A stretch of DNA of 64,000 bases from Dactylorhiza incarnata. Lineage: Eukaryota; Streptophyta; Magnoliopsida; Asparagales; Orchidaceae. Each line of letters opens with the position of its first letter. The stretch's first letter is position 1. The DNA lies in the NCBI GenBank assembly GCA_033032865.1, contig JAWHQI010000277.1, forward strand, positions 3,411,501-3,475,500. Direction: 5' to 3'. Positions 11,493 to 21,905 of this stretch are shown here, one piece after another. Made by a program: the position numbers and the translations under genes. The notes below the pieces were generated by a model. The model searched no databases and was not told where the DNA came from. It saw only the letters and a program-made list of their open reading frames with translations.

Positions 11493-12640
11493 CAGTAGGA
11501 GCATTCCTTGCTCTGGGTATTAGAAGACAAAAACTTAGAAAAAGTACTTCTTTCATTCCCATGTCAAGGGTTTAAAAACAACACGGTACAACGAACAAAA
11601 TTATTTTTAACAAAAAGAAAATTACATAGCAAACCCTGACGACAAATTAATTGCAGGCTGAATCAAGGGACTAATAGTACTATCACTCTTCCTATCAACG
11701 TAATTGGATCAGGGGATAGTGGAACTAGAAATTTATCTCAATTCGGGCACACTTAAAAAAACTTAAACAAGGGTAAAATTTTATGGGCTGTAACCAAAAG
11801 TGAAGAAGAAGAAAAACGCAGAAAAAAGGGAGAAAAAAGGTTGGATCCAGAAAATGAAGAACAAGAAAAAGGTAGAAAACAGAGGAACAAAAAAACTAGT
11901 ACCAGAAAATGAAGAAACAAGAAGAAGAGAAAAGAGAGGAGTTACCTGTGCCATCGACTGAGAGGGAGACAGCCCTGGGGATCAAGGGTTTCGGGTCGGG
12001 AAGGGGCGTGGTTCCATAAAATCTGAGCATTCACATAGATAAAGGGACAGCGGGAACCATTTTAACTTTTTCTGAAATTTGCTTTTAAGCTGGACCGATA
12101 GAAGTCACAGAGCATGCAGCCGCCGTGGGGACGAGGGAGTTCAGAGATGACATGTGGCGGTGTTGCGATGAAATCTGAGGCAGCGATGAAATCTGAGGCA
12201 GCAACGACATTATCTGGAGCGAGTGCGATAAAAGTGAGATGGTGAGTCTACCGCATTAGGCGTCTAACCGGCTAGGACACTGTGCTTCAAAAACTTGGGA
12301 AGAACGAAGTATTTAATATATTTCCGTCCGTTCTTCTAAGTAATTTTATAGCTACAGGCTGCTTCTAAGTAATTTTATAGCTACAGGCTGCTTCTAAGTA
12401 ATTTTATAGCTACAGGCTGCTTCTAAGTAATTTTATAGCTACAGGCTGCTTCTAAGTAATTTTATAGCTACAGGCTGCTTCTAAGTAATTTTATAGGTAC
12501 ATGTTGCTTCTAAGTTATTTTATAGGTACATGCTGCTTCTAAGTTATTTTATAGGTACAAGCTCCTTCTAAGATATTTTATAGGTACAAGCTCCTTCTAT
12601 GTTGCATTTTTGGTCAAGCCTATGCTTCTCTGTTGCAGTG
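11493..12640. repeat. Diverged direct duplication, copy B
   Basis: Second copy of the 9823-10752 segment, same orientation, about 1.67 kb downstream. It differs by substitutions, small indels, a short internal duplication (gatgaaatctgaggcagc, near 12168-12205) and a large expansion of the 29-bp unit near its right end. The potential ATG plus GT donor on the minus strand (atggcacag|gtaact, near 11954) is conserved. Confidence 0.7.
12333..12593. repeat. 29-bp minisatellite, nine units
   Basis: Tandem array with unit cttctaagtaattttatagc plus tacaggctg. Units 1-5 are identical. Units 6-9 drift stepwise (ggtacatg, ggtacaag, aagttatttt), indicating recent expansion from the left side. The homologous place in copy A (about 10651-10705) holds only about two diverged units. 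Confidence 0.93.
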
Positions 12641-12702
12641 TCTTAGACAATTTTTCGCCTAAAATTTTAAATAAAGGAAAATGTAAGGGTGTCCCTTTCT
12701 AG

Positions 12703-12851
12703 TTCCACCTATGTCGGGGGACCAATATGCCCATCAGGATTCCGATCTTCACAAATCCGGGAATAGCTATCCAGACCCCAATGGATTTATCAGGCTCCCA
12801 ATATTCAGCATATCCTTCTTCTTATCCCCGCCCTCTTCCGGAGTCATTATG
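12703..12851 (+). pseudogene. Possible orphan exon
   Basis: The segment is GC-richer than its surroundings. It is bounded by a pyrimidine tract and AG (ccctttctag, ends 12702) and by a GT donor (gtaacatttt, from 12852). The frame PMSGDQYAHQDSDLHKSG and, in another frame toward the end, SGSQYSAYPSSYPRPLPE look like real coding sequence joined by a frameshift. I do not recognise the gene. It could belong to the same former locus as the exon at 14153. Directly downstream, gtgagttcatttctgggaat is repeated. Confidence 0.3.
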
Positions 12852-13207
12852 GTAACATTTTGTGAGTTCATTTCTGGGAATCTTTACTTGGAAGAGAATA
12901 TGATGCTATCTAGTATAAAAGTATGTGAGTTCATTTCTGGGAATTTTGTGAGTTCATTTTGTGATGCTATCTTGTATAAAAGTATGTTCTAGTTAACGAT
13001 TTCAAGGTTTACTTCTTATACATCACCTCTTGTAATTGAGTTTATAGATCCTGTTCCCAATGGAAAGACCAAGAAAATATTTAGTTTTACTTTGTCATTA
13101 TTCAGAAATTTGCTCATTATGGAGGAAATTTTGTATATAAAGGAGTGCAACCTGTAATTTTGCGAACTGAGGTTATATATATAATATATATAATATATAT
13201 ATATATA

Positions 13208-13689
13208 CGAGTGACAGTGCACGGGGAGCCCCCCGTGCCCTACGTGACAGTACCCGCCCCGCGGCGTGCTTCGCCCGACCCTAATCGGCTTGCTTCGCAC
13301 ACCCCCGAACGGCGGGCTTATTTTAAATTTTTTGTTTAATTTATTTTTTAATATTTAAATTTAATAAAATTATTTCAGTTTTTTGCATTTATTTTTTAAT
13401 AATTGTTTTCGTTTTTAAAATTATTTATACATGATTTTATTATAATTTTTCGAAAAAAAAATCTACTTAGATGGTCTGCGAATAGCTAATCGGCGCAAAA
13501 TTGTTTGGCTATTCGCAGACTTCGGTGGTCTGCGAATAGCCAACCAGCGCAAAACTAACAGGCTAATCGCAGACCACCTACAAATGGATATGATCGTTTG
13601 GATCTTGATCGGAGGGTTCAAATTTGCCTGATGGGCCTTCATGTTACACCAAAGCAGGCTTCCATACATCTTTGTATATATAGTATAGA
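13208..13689 (-). mobile_element. Small non-autonomous Helitron
   Basis: Read on the minus strand it starts TCTATACTATATATACAAAG (from 13689) after an A. It ends with a GC-rich hairpin (13219-13238, gcacggggagccccccgtgc on the plus strand) followed 11 bases later by ACTCG, with T next in the flank. The last 45 or so bases match the end of the Helitron at 38133-40855. Inserting between A and T with no TSD fits Helitrons. The interior (13466-13580) has direct and inverted copies of ggtctgcgaatagc. No Rep/helicase gene is present, so it is non-autonomous. Confidence 0.72.
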
Positions 13690-14152
13690 TATATAATTTT
13701 ATCATTTTAGAGTGTTATTAGTGGGGATAGTTCCTCATTATTTGAAGAATATTTCCCATTATGATTTTTCCTTGTTTGCTTTCTATTTGCCAAGATGTGG
13801 TCTTGCAATTTTCAAAAAAAAAAAAAGATGTGGTCTTGTAAAAGTTTGTATTAGATGAATCAATATTAAACAAATCTTCTACTCTACTCTCTTTTCTAAC
13901 ATATAGCCCATGCGTAGCTAACAATAACTTAGTATAATGCCTTATCTGAGTACTGTCCGGAATTTAAAACATCGAAAGCTGCTCATTCACATACCTGCTT
14001 GAATATATTTCCACCTCTGCTAAGAGTTTTAAACCCTTAATTGTATTTTTGGCAACATGTGCTGAAGATATATGAATAATTTTACGAACAATGAAGAGAA
14101 AATCTGCTACTTTCTATCAGCTAACATGTGATAACTCGGCCTTTGCTTTCAG

Positions 14153-14365
14153 GTTAATATTGAAGCACGTCAAGAAGGGAACCTCTTAACAGAGCAAGAA
14201 TATATGACCACACTTTCATATGTTGTAGAATTAGAACCAAAACTATGGCTGCCTGTCCGTTTACTCGAGGGGAGAGTTTGTAAGAATGTAAAACTTAACC
14301 TACTATGCATCCGTGATGAAGCTCAAAGAATCCTCAAACTTGAAAGTGAAGTTCCTACTTCCTAG
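14153..14365 (+). pseudogene. Terminal exon of a COQ10/START-like (polyketide cyclase family) gene
   Basis: A splice acceptor (tttgctttcag, ending 14152) opens a clean 70-codon frame ending in TAG at 14365. It encodes VNIEARQEG, then TTLSYVVELEPKLWLPVRLL, EGRVCKNVKLNLLCIRDEAQ. The alternating beta-strand pattern followed by LPVxLLEGRxCxxxxxNLxxIRD resembles the C-terminus of plant COQ10/START-fold polyketide cyclase proteins. The match is from recall and moderate. No upstream exon was identified with certainty, so this is either the end of a gene whose other exons are not recognised or an orphan fragment. AT-rich, 3'UTR-like sequence follows to 14665. Confidence 0.5.
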
Positions 14366-15339
14366 CAAAAGCATTTGGGGTTCTTCATTTTATTATTCTA
14401 GCATTCATGAACTCTTTTATATATCCTATAAAAGCTAAGCATTTCTATCTTGTTTTGGTATTGAAATGATTCTTTGTGCTTGCCTTTATTTCTTAACCAG
14501 TATCATGCTCTTCTGTGTCAAGCAAAGGGTCACTGATGTAGAGCATTTTAGGTCTAGTAGGATGCCACAGACGCTTGCCACTTTATTGGAGAGGAAGCTG
14601 TCAGAGTATAATTATCATTTACCACATTTGATGAAAAGTAATGTAAATTTTATCAAATCCTTTTAGGCTCTGTTTGGGAGACCGTTTAAACCCCAACTCA
14701 GTGGCATCTCGTTCAAAACGGCCACCGGAGAGGTGTTTGGAAGCTCATCGTTTTCAACAGATCGGTTTGATCATTCCATTCCCCTCCTTTCTCCACTGGG
14801 CCGACACACCTCCAGCTCACCTTTCCAAAACGACCAACTAGGGCTTGTCGTCCGCCCTATCTCTCACGCGCAACTCCTCCCGTCGCGCCGGCTCCTGTTC
14901 TGGCTAGGTGAAAAGCGTCCATCCTTCTCCGATCTTCTGTCGAGGCAGGGCAGTCGATCATTCTCTATTTTTCCGGCGACCCAGAGCTCTCAGCAGCTCG
15001 ATTTCTCTGAGGCGAGCCAGAGCTGGCGCCGATCCTTCTTTGAACTTCCGGCGAGCCAGTGCAGCTCCATTCCTCTCTTATTTTCCGGCGAGCCAGAGCT
15101 CTGAGCAGCTCGATTTCTCTGATTTTCCGACGAGCTAGAGCTGGCGATGATCCTGCTTTGTTCTTCCGGCGAGGCAGTGCAGCTCCACTCTTCTCCGAGT
15201 TCAGATCCTGCTCTGATCTGGTATGCTCCTAAATACCCTACGGCAATCATGATCTATCCATCTAGTATGCTCCTAAAGTGGTTTGGATTTTTTTATAGTG
15301 GTTTGGTTTTTTTTATGTCGTTTGGAATGGTAATGTGGA

Positions 15340-15513
15340 CTTCTTGTTGTGTTTTTCATGCATTGTGTAACATGAAATGTGTGTTGATGATTGTGTATGT
15401 GTTGTTGTTATGTTGTGTGTGTAATGTGGAATGTGTTCTGTTGTTATATGTATGTGTTGTATGTGTGTGTGTTGTATGTGTGTCTCTGGAATGTGTGTGT
15501 TGTATGTGTGTGT
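15340..15513. repeat. TG-rich microsatellite, target of the Sirevirus
   Basis: Irregular (TG)n/TTGTATG sequence. It continues on the other side of the Sirevirus at 23547-23735. The 5-bp TSD TGTGT of the Sirevirus lies in it. Confidence 0.85.
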
Positions 15514-15684
15514 TGTTGGGAAAAACCTTTTTTGATTTAACTTAACAAATTAACTATAACTGATTTTACCTTTTAGGGTTTATTACCCACATTGTATAGT
15601 AAGGGTAATTTGGTCATTAGATGTCTTAGGATGTCACACTCAACTTAGAGTGTCAAGGCCAAGTCAAGACAATCACAAAACAAG

Positions 15685-16060
15685 TTAAGTTAAGACTTGC
15701 GTCGAATGGAAGTCGACGCAACTTCGACTTGATATCGACGTCACTCGGACTACAAGTTGGAGCAACTTATTCAGCCTGACGAAGTATAAGTCAAGTCGAC
15801 GCAACGCCGAAAGGAACTTGGCGCAAAAGGAAGAGCTTGTCGAAGCCATCACAGAAGTCGGCGCAACTTCGACTACAATTCGACGCAAAAGATAGAAGCT
15901 CAAGCCCAAGGCTTCAACTCGACGGACACGCCGATAAGGAATCGACGTAACGTCGCCATCTGAGTTCAGCCAAAGCTAAGAAGAAATTCGAAGCAATGTC
16001 GATAAGAACTCAGAGGTGTGTCGACATGAAGATTGATGAAGTCGACGCAGCGTCGAATAC
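15685..16060 (+). repeat. TCGACG-rich motif cluster in the LTR
   Basis: Seven TCGACG hexamers in about 375 bp, mostly in contexts such as agtcgacgcaacttcgactt and atcgacgtaacgtcg, that is, short near-palindromes around TCGACG(C/T)AAC. The block is repeated in the 3' LTR (22085-22450), and related clusters lie between gag and the 3' ORF. Sireviruses in other plants are known to carry conserved palindromic repeats in their LTRs; this may be the local version. It could be a binding site for a host or element factor. Confidence 0.7.
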
Positions 16061-16910
16061 AGTCAGAAAAAGGAAGCTTTTTCAGTTGTCCTTTTGGGAC
16101 CTTTTCAGAAGGTCCACCAGGCTAGAGACAGATCTCCAGCGGCTCGTTTGTTGCCAAGAATAGAATGAAGCTTTCCAGGACACAACAAATCACTTTTGGA
16201 AGGTATTCAAAATGAATGGACGGGTCGAGAACAAAAGGAGAAAGGAAATTAGATGGGTAAGAGGAATTCCTTTTCAGGACAAGCCAAAAGAAGAAAGGTT
16301 TTTGAAAACTCAATCATACACAATAAGTATGCAAAAAGAGGAGTAGAAAACAACAATCCAGTGATCATATTATTCTGTCTGTCGAACAGGGTCTTCATCT
16401 TCTTCCTTCTCAAACCATAAAAGATAGATATACAGAAGTGCTCTCTCTTCACAGGAACATATACTGCTGCTTCTTCTTCATCATTATACAGCAGCAGAAA
16501 TACAACAAGTGCTGAGAGAAAAAGGATCAAGCAAAACAACCCTTGCAAATCATCACAATCATAAGCAAGAGTTCATCATTTCAGATCCAGTGAAAGAAAG
16601 ACAGAAGCAGCATCAGAGCTTCTGAAGAATTCTGAGAACAGAATTCTTTTCTTCTCCCTCTTATTTTCTTCTTACTATTTACTGTAAAAGAGTTTTAAGA
16701 ATCCCTCTTCCAAAGGATTCAGTGGTTCAAGATCTCCTTATCAAAAGATATGTGGTTCTAAGAGTCTCCTTAGCAAAAGACTCAGTGATTCAAGATCTCC
16801 TTGTCAAAAGATCTTTGGTTCTAAGAGTCTCCTTATCAAAAGACTCAGACACAGGTTGTGCAATCTTACTAGGGAGGTAGAAGAGTGGAGTACCCACATT
16901 TTGGGGAATC

Positions 16911-16919
16911 ACTATATAA
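16911..16919 (+). promoter_or_regulatory. TATA box in the Sirevirus 5' LTR
   Basis: actatataa in the last 260 bases of the LTR. The 3' LTR has cactataaaa at the same place (23295-23304). It follows the tandem repeat array. Confidence 0.55.
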
Positions 16920-17092
16920 GTCTTGTGTCTTTTGTGCTTTGCATTTTTTGTGTTGTCTCACTTATAGCTTACTGTTTTTCTGTTTTATATTTACATTGCC
17001 TATTTGTTCTCTGTGGGTTTTGTTCAGTGCATAATACTTAGTATAATTTTATTGTATGCACAGTTAGGGTAAAAAATATTTAAATCTCTATC

Positions 17093-17093
<1 letters not shown>

Positions 17094-17126
<33 letters not shown>
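17094..17126 (+). repeat. Poly-C run of 33 bases
   Basis: Uninterrupted C homopolymer about 40 bases before the LTR end. The 3' LTR has 26 C at 23485-23510. On the other strand it is a G run able to form G-quadruplexes. Confidence 0.9.
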
Positions 17127-17127
<1 letters not shown>

Positions 17128-17169
17128 CCCCTCTAGAGAATTCTCAGAGGCACGCTGTGCACTTTCAAT

Positions 17170-17183
17170 TGGTATCAGAGCGA
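17170..17183 (+). other. Primer-binding site (tRNA-iMet) of the Sirevirus
   Basis: TGGTATCAGAGCGA, two bases after the LTR end. It matches the complement of plant initiator tRNA-Met 3' end over 12 bases. Confidence 0.92.
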
Positions 17184-17273
17184 GGTTGATCACTAAAAGG
17201 TTAACACCTTGATCAAAAGATCTCCTACTCTCATTTATTTATTTTAAAATTAATTAAAACTTTTTTAAATAAA

Positions 17274-19177
17274 ATGAGTTGTAAGGATTATACATCAACA
17301 AGACCTTCAATGTGTAATCTGAACAAGTTTACACTTTGGAAGGTCAGAATAAAACTCTATATGAACTTCATTGATGAAGACATCTTTGATGTTATCATTT
17401 CAGGTCCTCCAGCCCCTTACAAGAAAGATGCAAGTGGATCTACAACACATGAACATGTGCCCAGGGCTGAGTGGACAGAGACTGAAAAGAAGCAGAAGGC
17501 ATGTGATGTCAAAGCTATGAATATTCTGGTCTCCACAATGTCAGATGACATTTTCTAAAAGGTAGCTGACTGCCAATCAGCCAAAAAGATCTGGGAATCT
17601 CTTTCCAGAATGGTAGAAGGAAGCTCTGATGAAAGAAAGGACAGGAAGTCCCTTCTCATATCCCAATATGAAAACTTTCAAAAGAAGGCTGATGAAAGTG
17701 TTGCTGAAATGTATGACAGATTCAACATCATTATTAATGAGCTAAGGAGTTTGGACAAGGAAATTTCCTTGACAGAGATTAATGATAAGATCCTTATGTG
17801 CTTCCCCAGCTCATGAGATTCAAGGATCTGGGTCATCAGAGAGTCCAGATGCCATAGAGAAATCTCAACTGATGTTTTGCTAGGAAAGTTAAGTTATATG
17901 AGATGCTTCTGAAGAGCAGAGCTGAATCAGAGGCAAGGGAAACAATCTCAACTCCCATTCAAAAGAACCTTGCTTTGAAGGTTGCTGAAGGAGAGCCCTC
18001 CACTCCTGAAGATGAAATGTTCAGCCTCCTAGCAAGGAGATTCAGAAAATGGGTCAAGACAGAAGACTCGAGGAGAAGAGAAAGGAGCTCAAAGCCCAGA
18101 TATGACAAGACTCCAAAGAAGGAAGTAATTTGCTTCTCCTGCAACAATCCAGAGCACATAGCTCCTGAGTGCCCACAGGAACAAAGGGAAAGGAGCAGCA
18201 ATAAGGATGAGAAGAAAAAGAAGTCTTTCAGGACGAAAGACACGAAAAAGGGCAAGGGGTTCATTGCTGAAACCTGGAGTGACTCTGAAGCAGAGGTAAG
18301 CTCATCTTCATCTGAGAGTGATGAAGAAGCAGAAGCAGAAGTTGCCTGCATGATGACATTGAGGATATCCTCAGATGATGAGGAAGAACAAGTATCCATG
18401 TTTGATAATTTTGATTTTAATTTTGATGATTTTAAAGTTTGTTTTAAAGAATTCTGCAATGATCATATTAAGGTACAAAAAAAAAAGAAACAAGCTAGGC
18501 TAGAACTAGAAAACCTAAAGGAAGATGAGCTATATTTGAGAAATCAAGACTTAAGAAAAGAGATTCATAATAAGGAATCAGAACTAGCTGAAATAAGAAA
18601 AGAAAATTTAAAACTGAAGGAAGAGTTATCAAAGGCAAAGGCCTTTGAGGACTCTCTCAATGGGAGGAGTCAAAAGCTCACAGATATTACACAAAATCTC
18701 TCTATGAGATTTAAACACCTAGGTCTAGGAGCAGACCCTTGCACTAACACAGAAACCACTAGTAGACCAGCCTGGAAAAATCCAGTTAGATTTATTAGAC
18801 CTAGCGAATTCCAAACCAGTGAGAGGAGTGCACTAACTAAGGATAAGGACATTAATGATCCAAATAAAATAACTGCGGTTAATAAAGTAAATCTAAACAA
18901 GGAAAAGAAACCTCAATGCAAGAGTAATTCAGAGAAACTAACCAACAATAATCAAAATGTTAAAACCAAAAGTAAAATAATTAAACATTCTGCTGATTTA
19001 TTATATTTAGATACATTTTATACACATCTGAAGTATCAAAATAATAGATCAAGGTTTGATAAACTTACTCTCTGTCATCCAAAGGGATATCATGAAAGAC
19101 CCTTCTACTCTTTCATAGAACCCTATAATGGTAAAAGCAAAGAGCCCAAGGTAACCTGGGTACCTTCTAATATTTGA
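17274..19177 (+). pseudogene. Sirevirus gag, broken
   Basis: Nucleocapsid polyprotein of the Ty1/copia type. 17274-17558 is the N-terminal capsid region (FTLWKVRIKLYM); 17610-17816 continues it (SQYENFQKKADESVAEMYDR). 17903-19177 holds the rest: a CX2CX4HX4C zinc knuckle (CFSCNNPEHIAPEC), an acidic Ser/Glu stretch, a long coiled coil (LELENLKEDELYLRNQDLRK and following) and SMRFKHLGLG, typical of Sirevirus gag. Breaks: TAA at 17556-17558, TGA at 17814-17816 where the relative at 25180 has TGG, and an apparent 2-base insertion near 17895 that shifts frame. The zinc knuckle is complete. Confidence 0.9.
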
Positions 19178-19399
19178 GTTACTTGTGCAGGAAGATGTAG
19201 AGTTCTTTTCCCAGAGAAAGTGAAGAAAAAAAGAAAGAAGTGAATGATCAATTTTAAACAACTTATATGCAAAGGGAGTAATCTATACTCCAAAATTCTG
19301 TGATGAGTTTATAATTCATGAAAATATTAGTATAAATACTATTTTCATTAAAAATCATTGTTGGGAAAAACAGCAAGAATTTTCTAAATAAATAGAACT

Positions 19400-19680
19400 A
19401 TTCATTCAGAGTTGCGTCGAATAGAATTCGACGTGCCGTCTAATTCTACTCGACGCTAGCTCCAAAAGCAATATGCAACTGCTAATTCAGAGTTGCCTCA
19501 AACAGAATTCGACGTACCGTCTAATTCTATTACACGCTAGCTTCGAGAGCCGTCCAAAGCAGATAATTCGAAAAACATTCGACGCAACGTCGATTTCATA
19601 TCGACGTATACGTCGAATTAATAGCTGCTCGTCAAATTCGAAGATGCATCGAGTTTTAATCGACGCAACGTCGACATGCC
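19400..19680 (+). repeat. TCGACG-rich cluster between gag and the 3' ORF
   Basis: Several copies of gaattcgacgtaccgtctaat-like and atcgacgcaacgtcgac-like sequence, including gcaacgtcgatttcatatcg. The same motif type occurs in both LTRs and, decayed, near 26360-26470 and 30005-30130 in the second Sirevirus. Pol is missing exactly around here. Confidence 0.65.
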
Positions 19681-19884
19681 AAGCGCGCGCAACTTCACTT
19701 CTAGAAGCGACTTAGACACATTTTGGCGTGTTGTTTATTAATCTTTTCGACGGTACTTCGGATAAAACCCTAAGTTTCGACGAATCATCTTCTTTTAAGC
19801 AACTTCAGCATCAAATTATTTATGCTTTCGAACTCTCCTCTCATTGCTCTCGTGATCTCCCCTTCTCCAGTTCTTCCGTTCTCT

Positions 19885-19919
<35 letters not shown>

Positions 19920-19957
19920 CTCTCTTTCCTGTTCTTTTTGCAGGTACATCTGATTCA

Positions 19958-21318
19958 ATGGCTCCACCAAAGATAAATTTTGGCTTTGATGTGGATGTTG
20001 ACTCCTTTAATGCTGCTGCAGAAAGTTTCAAAGCCATTCTCGGCTTGTTTCAAGACGTTGGATTAACAAAACTAATATCTACAAGGTGTAAGATTCTGAA
20101 TGTCGAGTTGACAGAGTTAAAAGAGAATATTCATATAGGAACTGATGGCACCCTCCAAGGGAAAATTTCTGAGCATAATATCAGCATAGGAGAAGAATTA
20201 CTAAATCAGACATATGTTCTTCCAACTGGGAGTGACTCAGATGAATTGACAGGGGGTGAGATCAAGAAAGCTCTAGAGATCATGAAGTTCAAGAAAGACA
20301 AGGTCATCAATCTGAAGAAGATTGATCTTGGAGAAGAATACAGGTTCCTTGCTGACATAGTAGGGAAAGTGCTGCTGTGTAAGATTTCAGCGCATGATGC
20401 TATTCTCAAGCAACAACTTCAAATAATGGGAGTTCTTGTTCTTAAGAAGAAGATAAACTGGGGGAGATGCCTCCTGAAAATGATTGGGCACAAATACTCT
20501 CATAAGGAAAATGCATATATGAGAGTTATGAGTCAAGTACTTCTCCACCACTACCCTGCATTGTGCAAATCAAAAGGAGTGCCCATTCCTCCTGGGAAAA
20601 GAATCAACATTGGGATCTTTTCCAAGTGGACCAGGCAGATCCTAAATCCTGGTCAAGCTGCACCTTGACCTCCTCCTTCTTCACCTCCTCAAGATTCAGA
20701 GAGACAAGTACCAGATCCTCCAAGGGATAACACCTCAGCACAGGTCCTTGCAGCAGCACAACAAGATACCATCCCAGATGATACTCCTGCACAGAATGTC
20801 CAGTCCACCCCATCTACTACAGTTCCAGAGCCAACACCTCACATTCCTCTCCAACCACAGCAACAAACACCCACCTTACTTCCAGACAATAAGTCCGCTC
20901 CACCACCACCAGTTTATGTCTCTCCAGAAACTTATCAATCCCTTTCCCTGTCCACCAGGATTCTCCAGATCTGAATGAGAATTTCAATCCAATTCATCCA
21001 AAAATCTTATCCACACCTCCACCTGCCCCTACCTCCCATTCTACACCCCCAATTGATATTGAGCAAGCAATTGCAAGGGCAGCAGGGTTGGCTTCCAACA
21101 CCTTTGTTGATCTAATGGCCACTTAAGCCAGAAGGTTTAATAAAAAGTACTCTCAGATGGAAAGTAAAATTCTTGATTCAAGAGGGTCTCTCCTGGCTCT
21201 CAAAGAATTTGTGTCCTCCTCCATGGTCACTAAAGAGTTCTTAACCTCCCTTCTCAGTAAGGTTAAGAAGGGGGAGAAAATTCAGGAGGAGGAAAGGTCT
21301 ATCCTAGAAAAAGAATGA
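19958..21318 (+). pseudogene. Sirevirus 3' ORF (env-like position), nearly intact
   Basis: Preceded by a (CT)n tract and an acceptor-like ttgcag, the frame starts MAPPKINFGFDVDVDSF and runs 236 codons to TGA at 20668. It continues open in the same frame for about 99 Pro/Gln-rich codons, then shifts frame near 20960 and goes on to about 21318 (IDIEQAIARAAGLASN, KEFVSSSMVTKEFL). The core SEHNISIGEELLNQTY and GEEYRFLADIVGKVLL recall the plant domain seen in retroelement 3' ORFs. No convincing signal peptide or transmembrane helix is seen, so the label env-like refers to position only. A short relative starts at 30251. Confidence 0.7.
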
Positions 21319-21892
21319 CCAGGAGAAGGATTAGGATGTGGAAAATCCTGATAAACTTACTGTATTCTAAACAGTAAGTCCAGATGCAAATGTCCAGAAT
21401 GCTGAAGATAATCCAGTACAAAATGCTGAAGCATTGCCTGCAGTAAACCAGGGGGCTTCCATCAACTCAGGGGGAGTTCCTTGAAGATGATCTACTCCTA
21501 AATGAAGTATCAAAAATTGCATAGGAAGCTGCTCAGGATGCTGAGGAGAATGCACCATCTCAGGGGGAGTTTCTCAAGGAAGATCAAATCAATGAAGAAG
21601 CTGCTCAGGATGAAGAACCTCTTACATTTGCTGTCAGGAAGGTAATACCAAAGGTATTCTCCAGGAAAAGGAAAACTCCTGAGAAGGAGCATTGAAACTC
21701 AGGTATTCTAGCAATATTATATTAAAAGCTAACAGTTGTGGTGGACAATATAATTACTTAATAATATATGAAGTGGTTTGTGTTTTCACTCTATTATATT
21801 GTACTGTCTATATATGGTTTGGTTGTACCCGTGGTTTTATGTCAAAGTATGTGTAAAATCATTTTAATCAATCTGTACAGTTTGTTAAGATA

Positions 21893-21905
21893 AATAAGAG
21901 GAGAT
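21893..21905 (+). other. Polypurine tract of the Sirevirus
   Basis: aataagaggagat, directly before the 3' LTR start TGGTGGG. Confidence 0.8.

Larger units (their letters stand above)
15514..17167 (+). repeat. 5' LTR of the pol-less Sirevirus
   Basis: About 1.65 kb, TG...CA. From left to right it holds a TCGACG-rich block (15685-16060), alternating tandem units of about 32 bp with tcaagatctccttatcaaaa and agagtctccttagcaaaaga (16717-16855), a TATA-like site, a poly-C run and the LTR end actttca. It matches 21906-23546 closely. Confidence 0.93.

Noticed and set aside
17959..18459. 166-codon minus-strand ORF
   Set aside because: Antisense shadow of the Sirevirus gag acidic and Ser-rich region.
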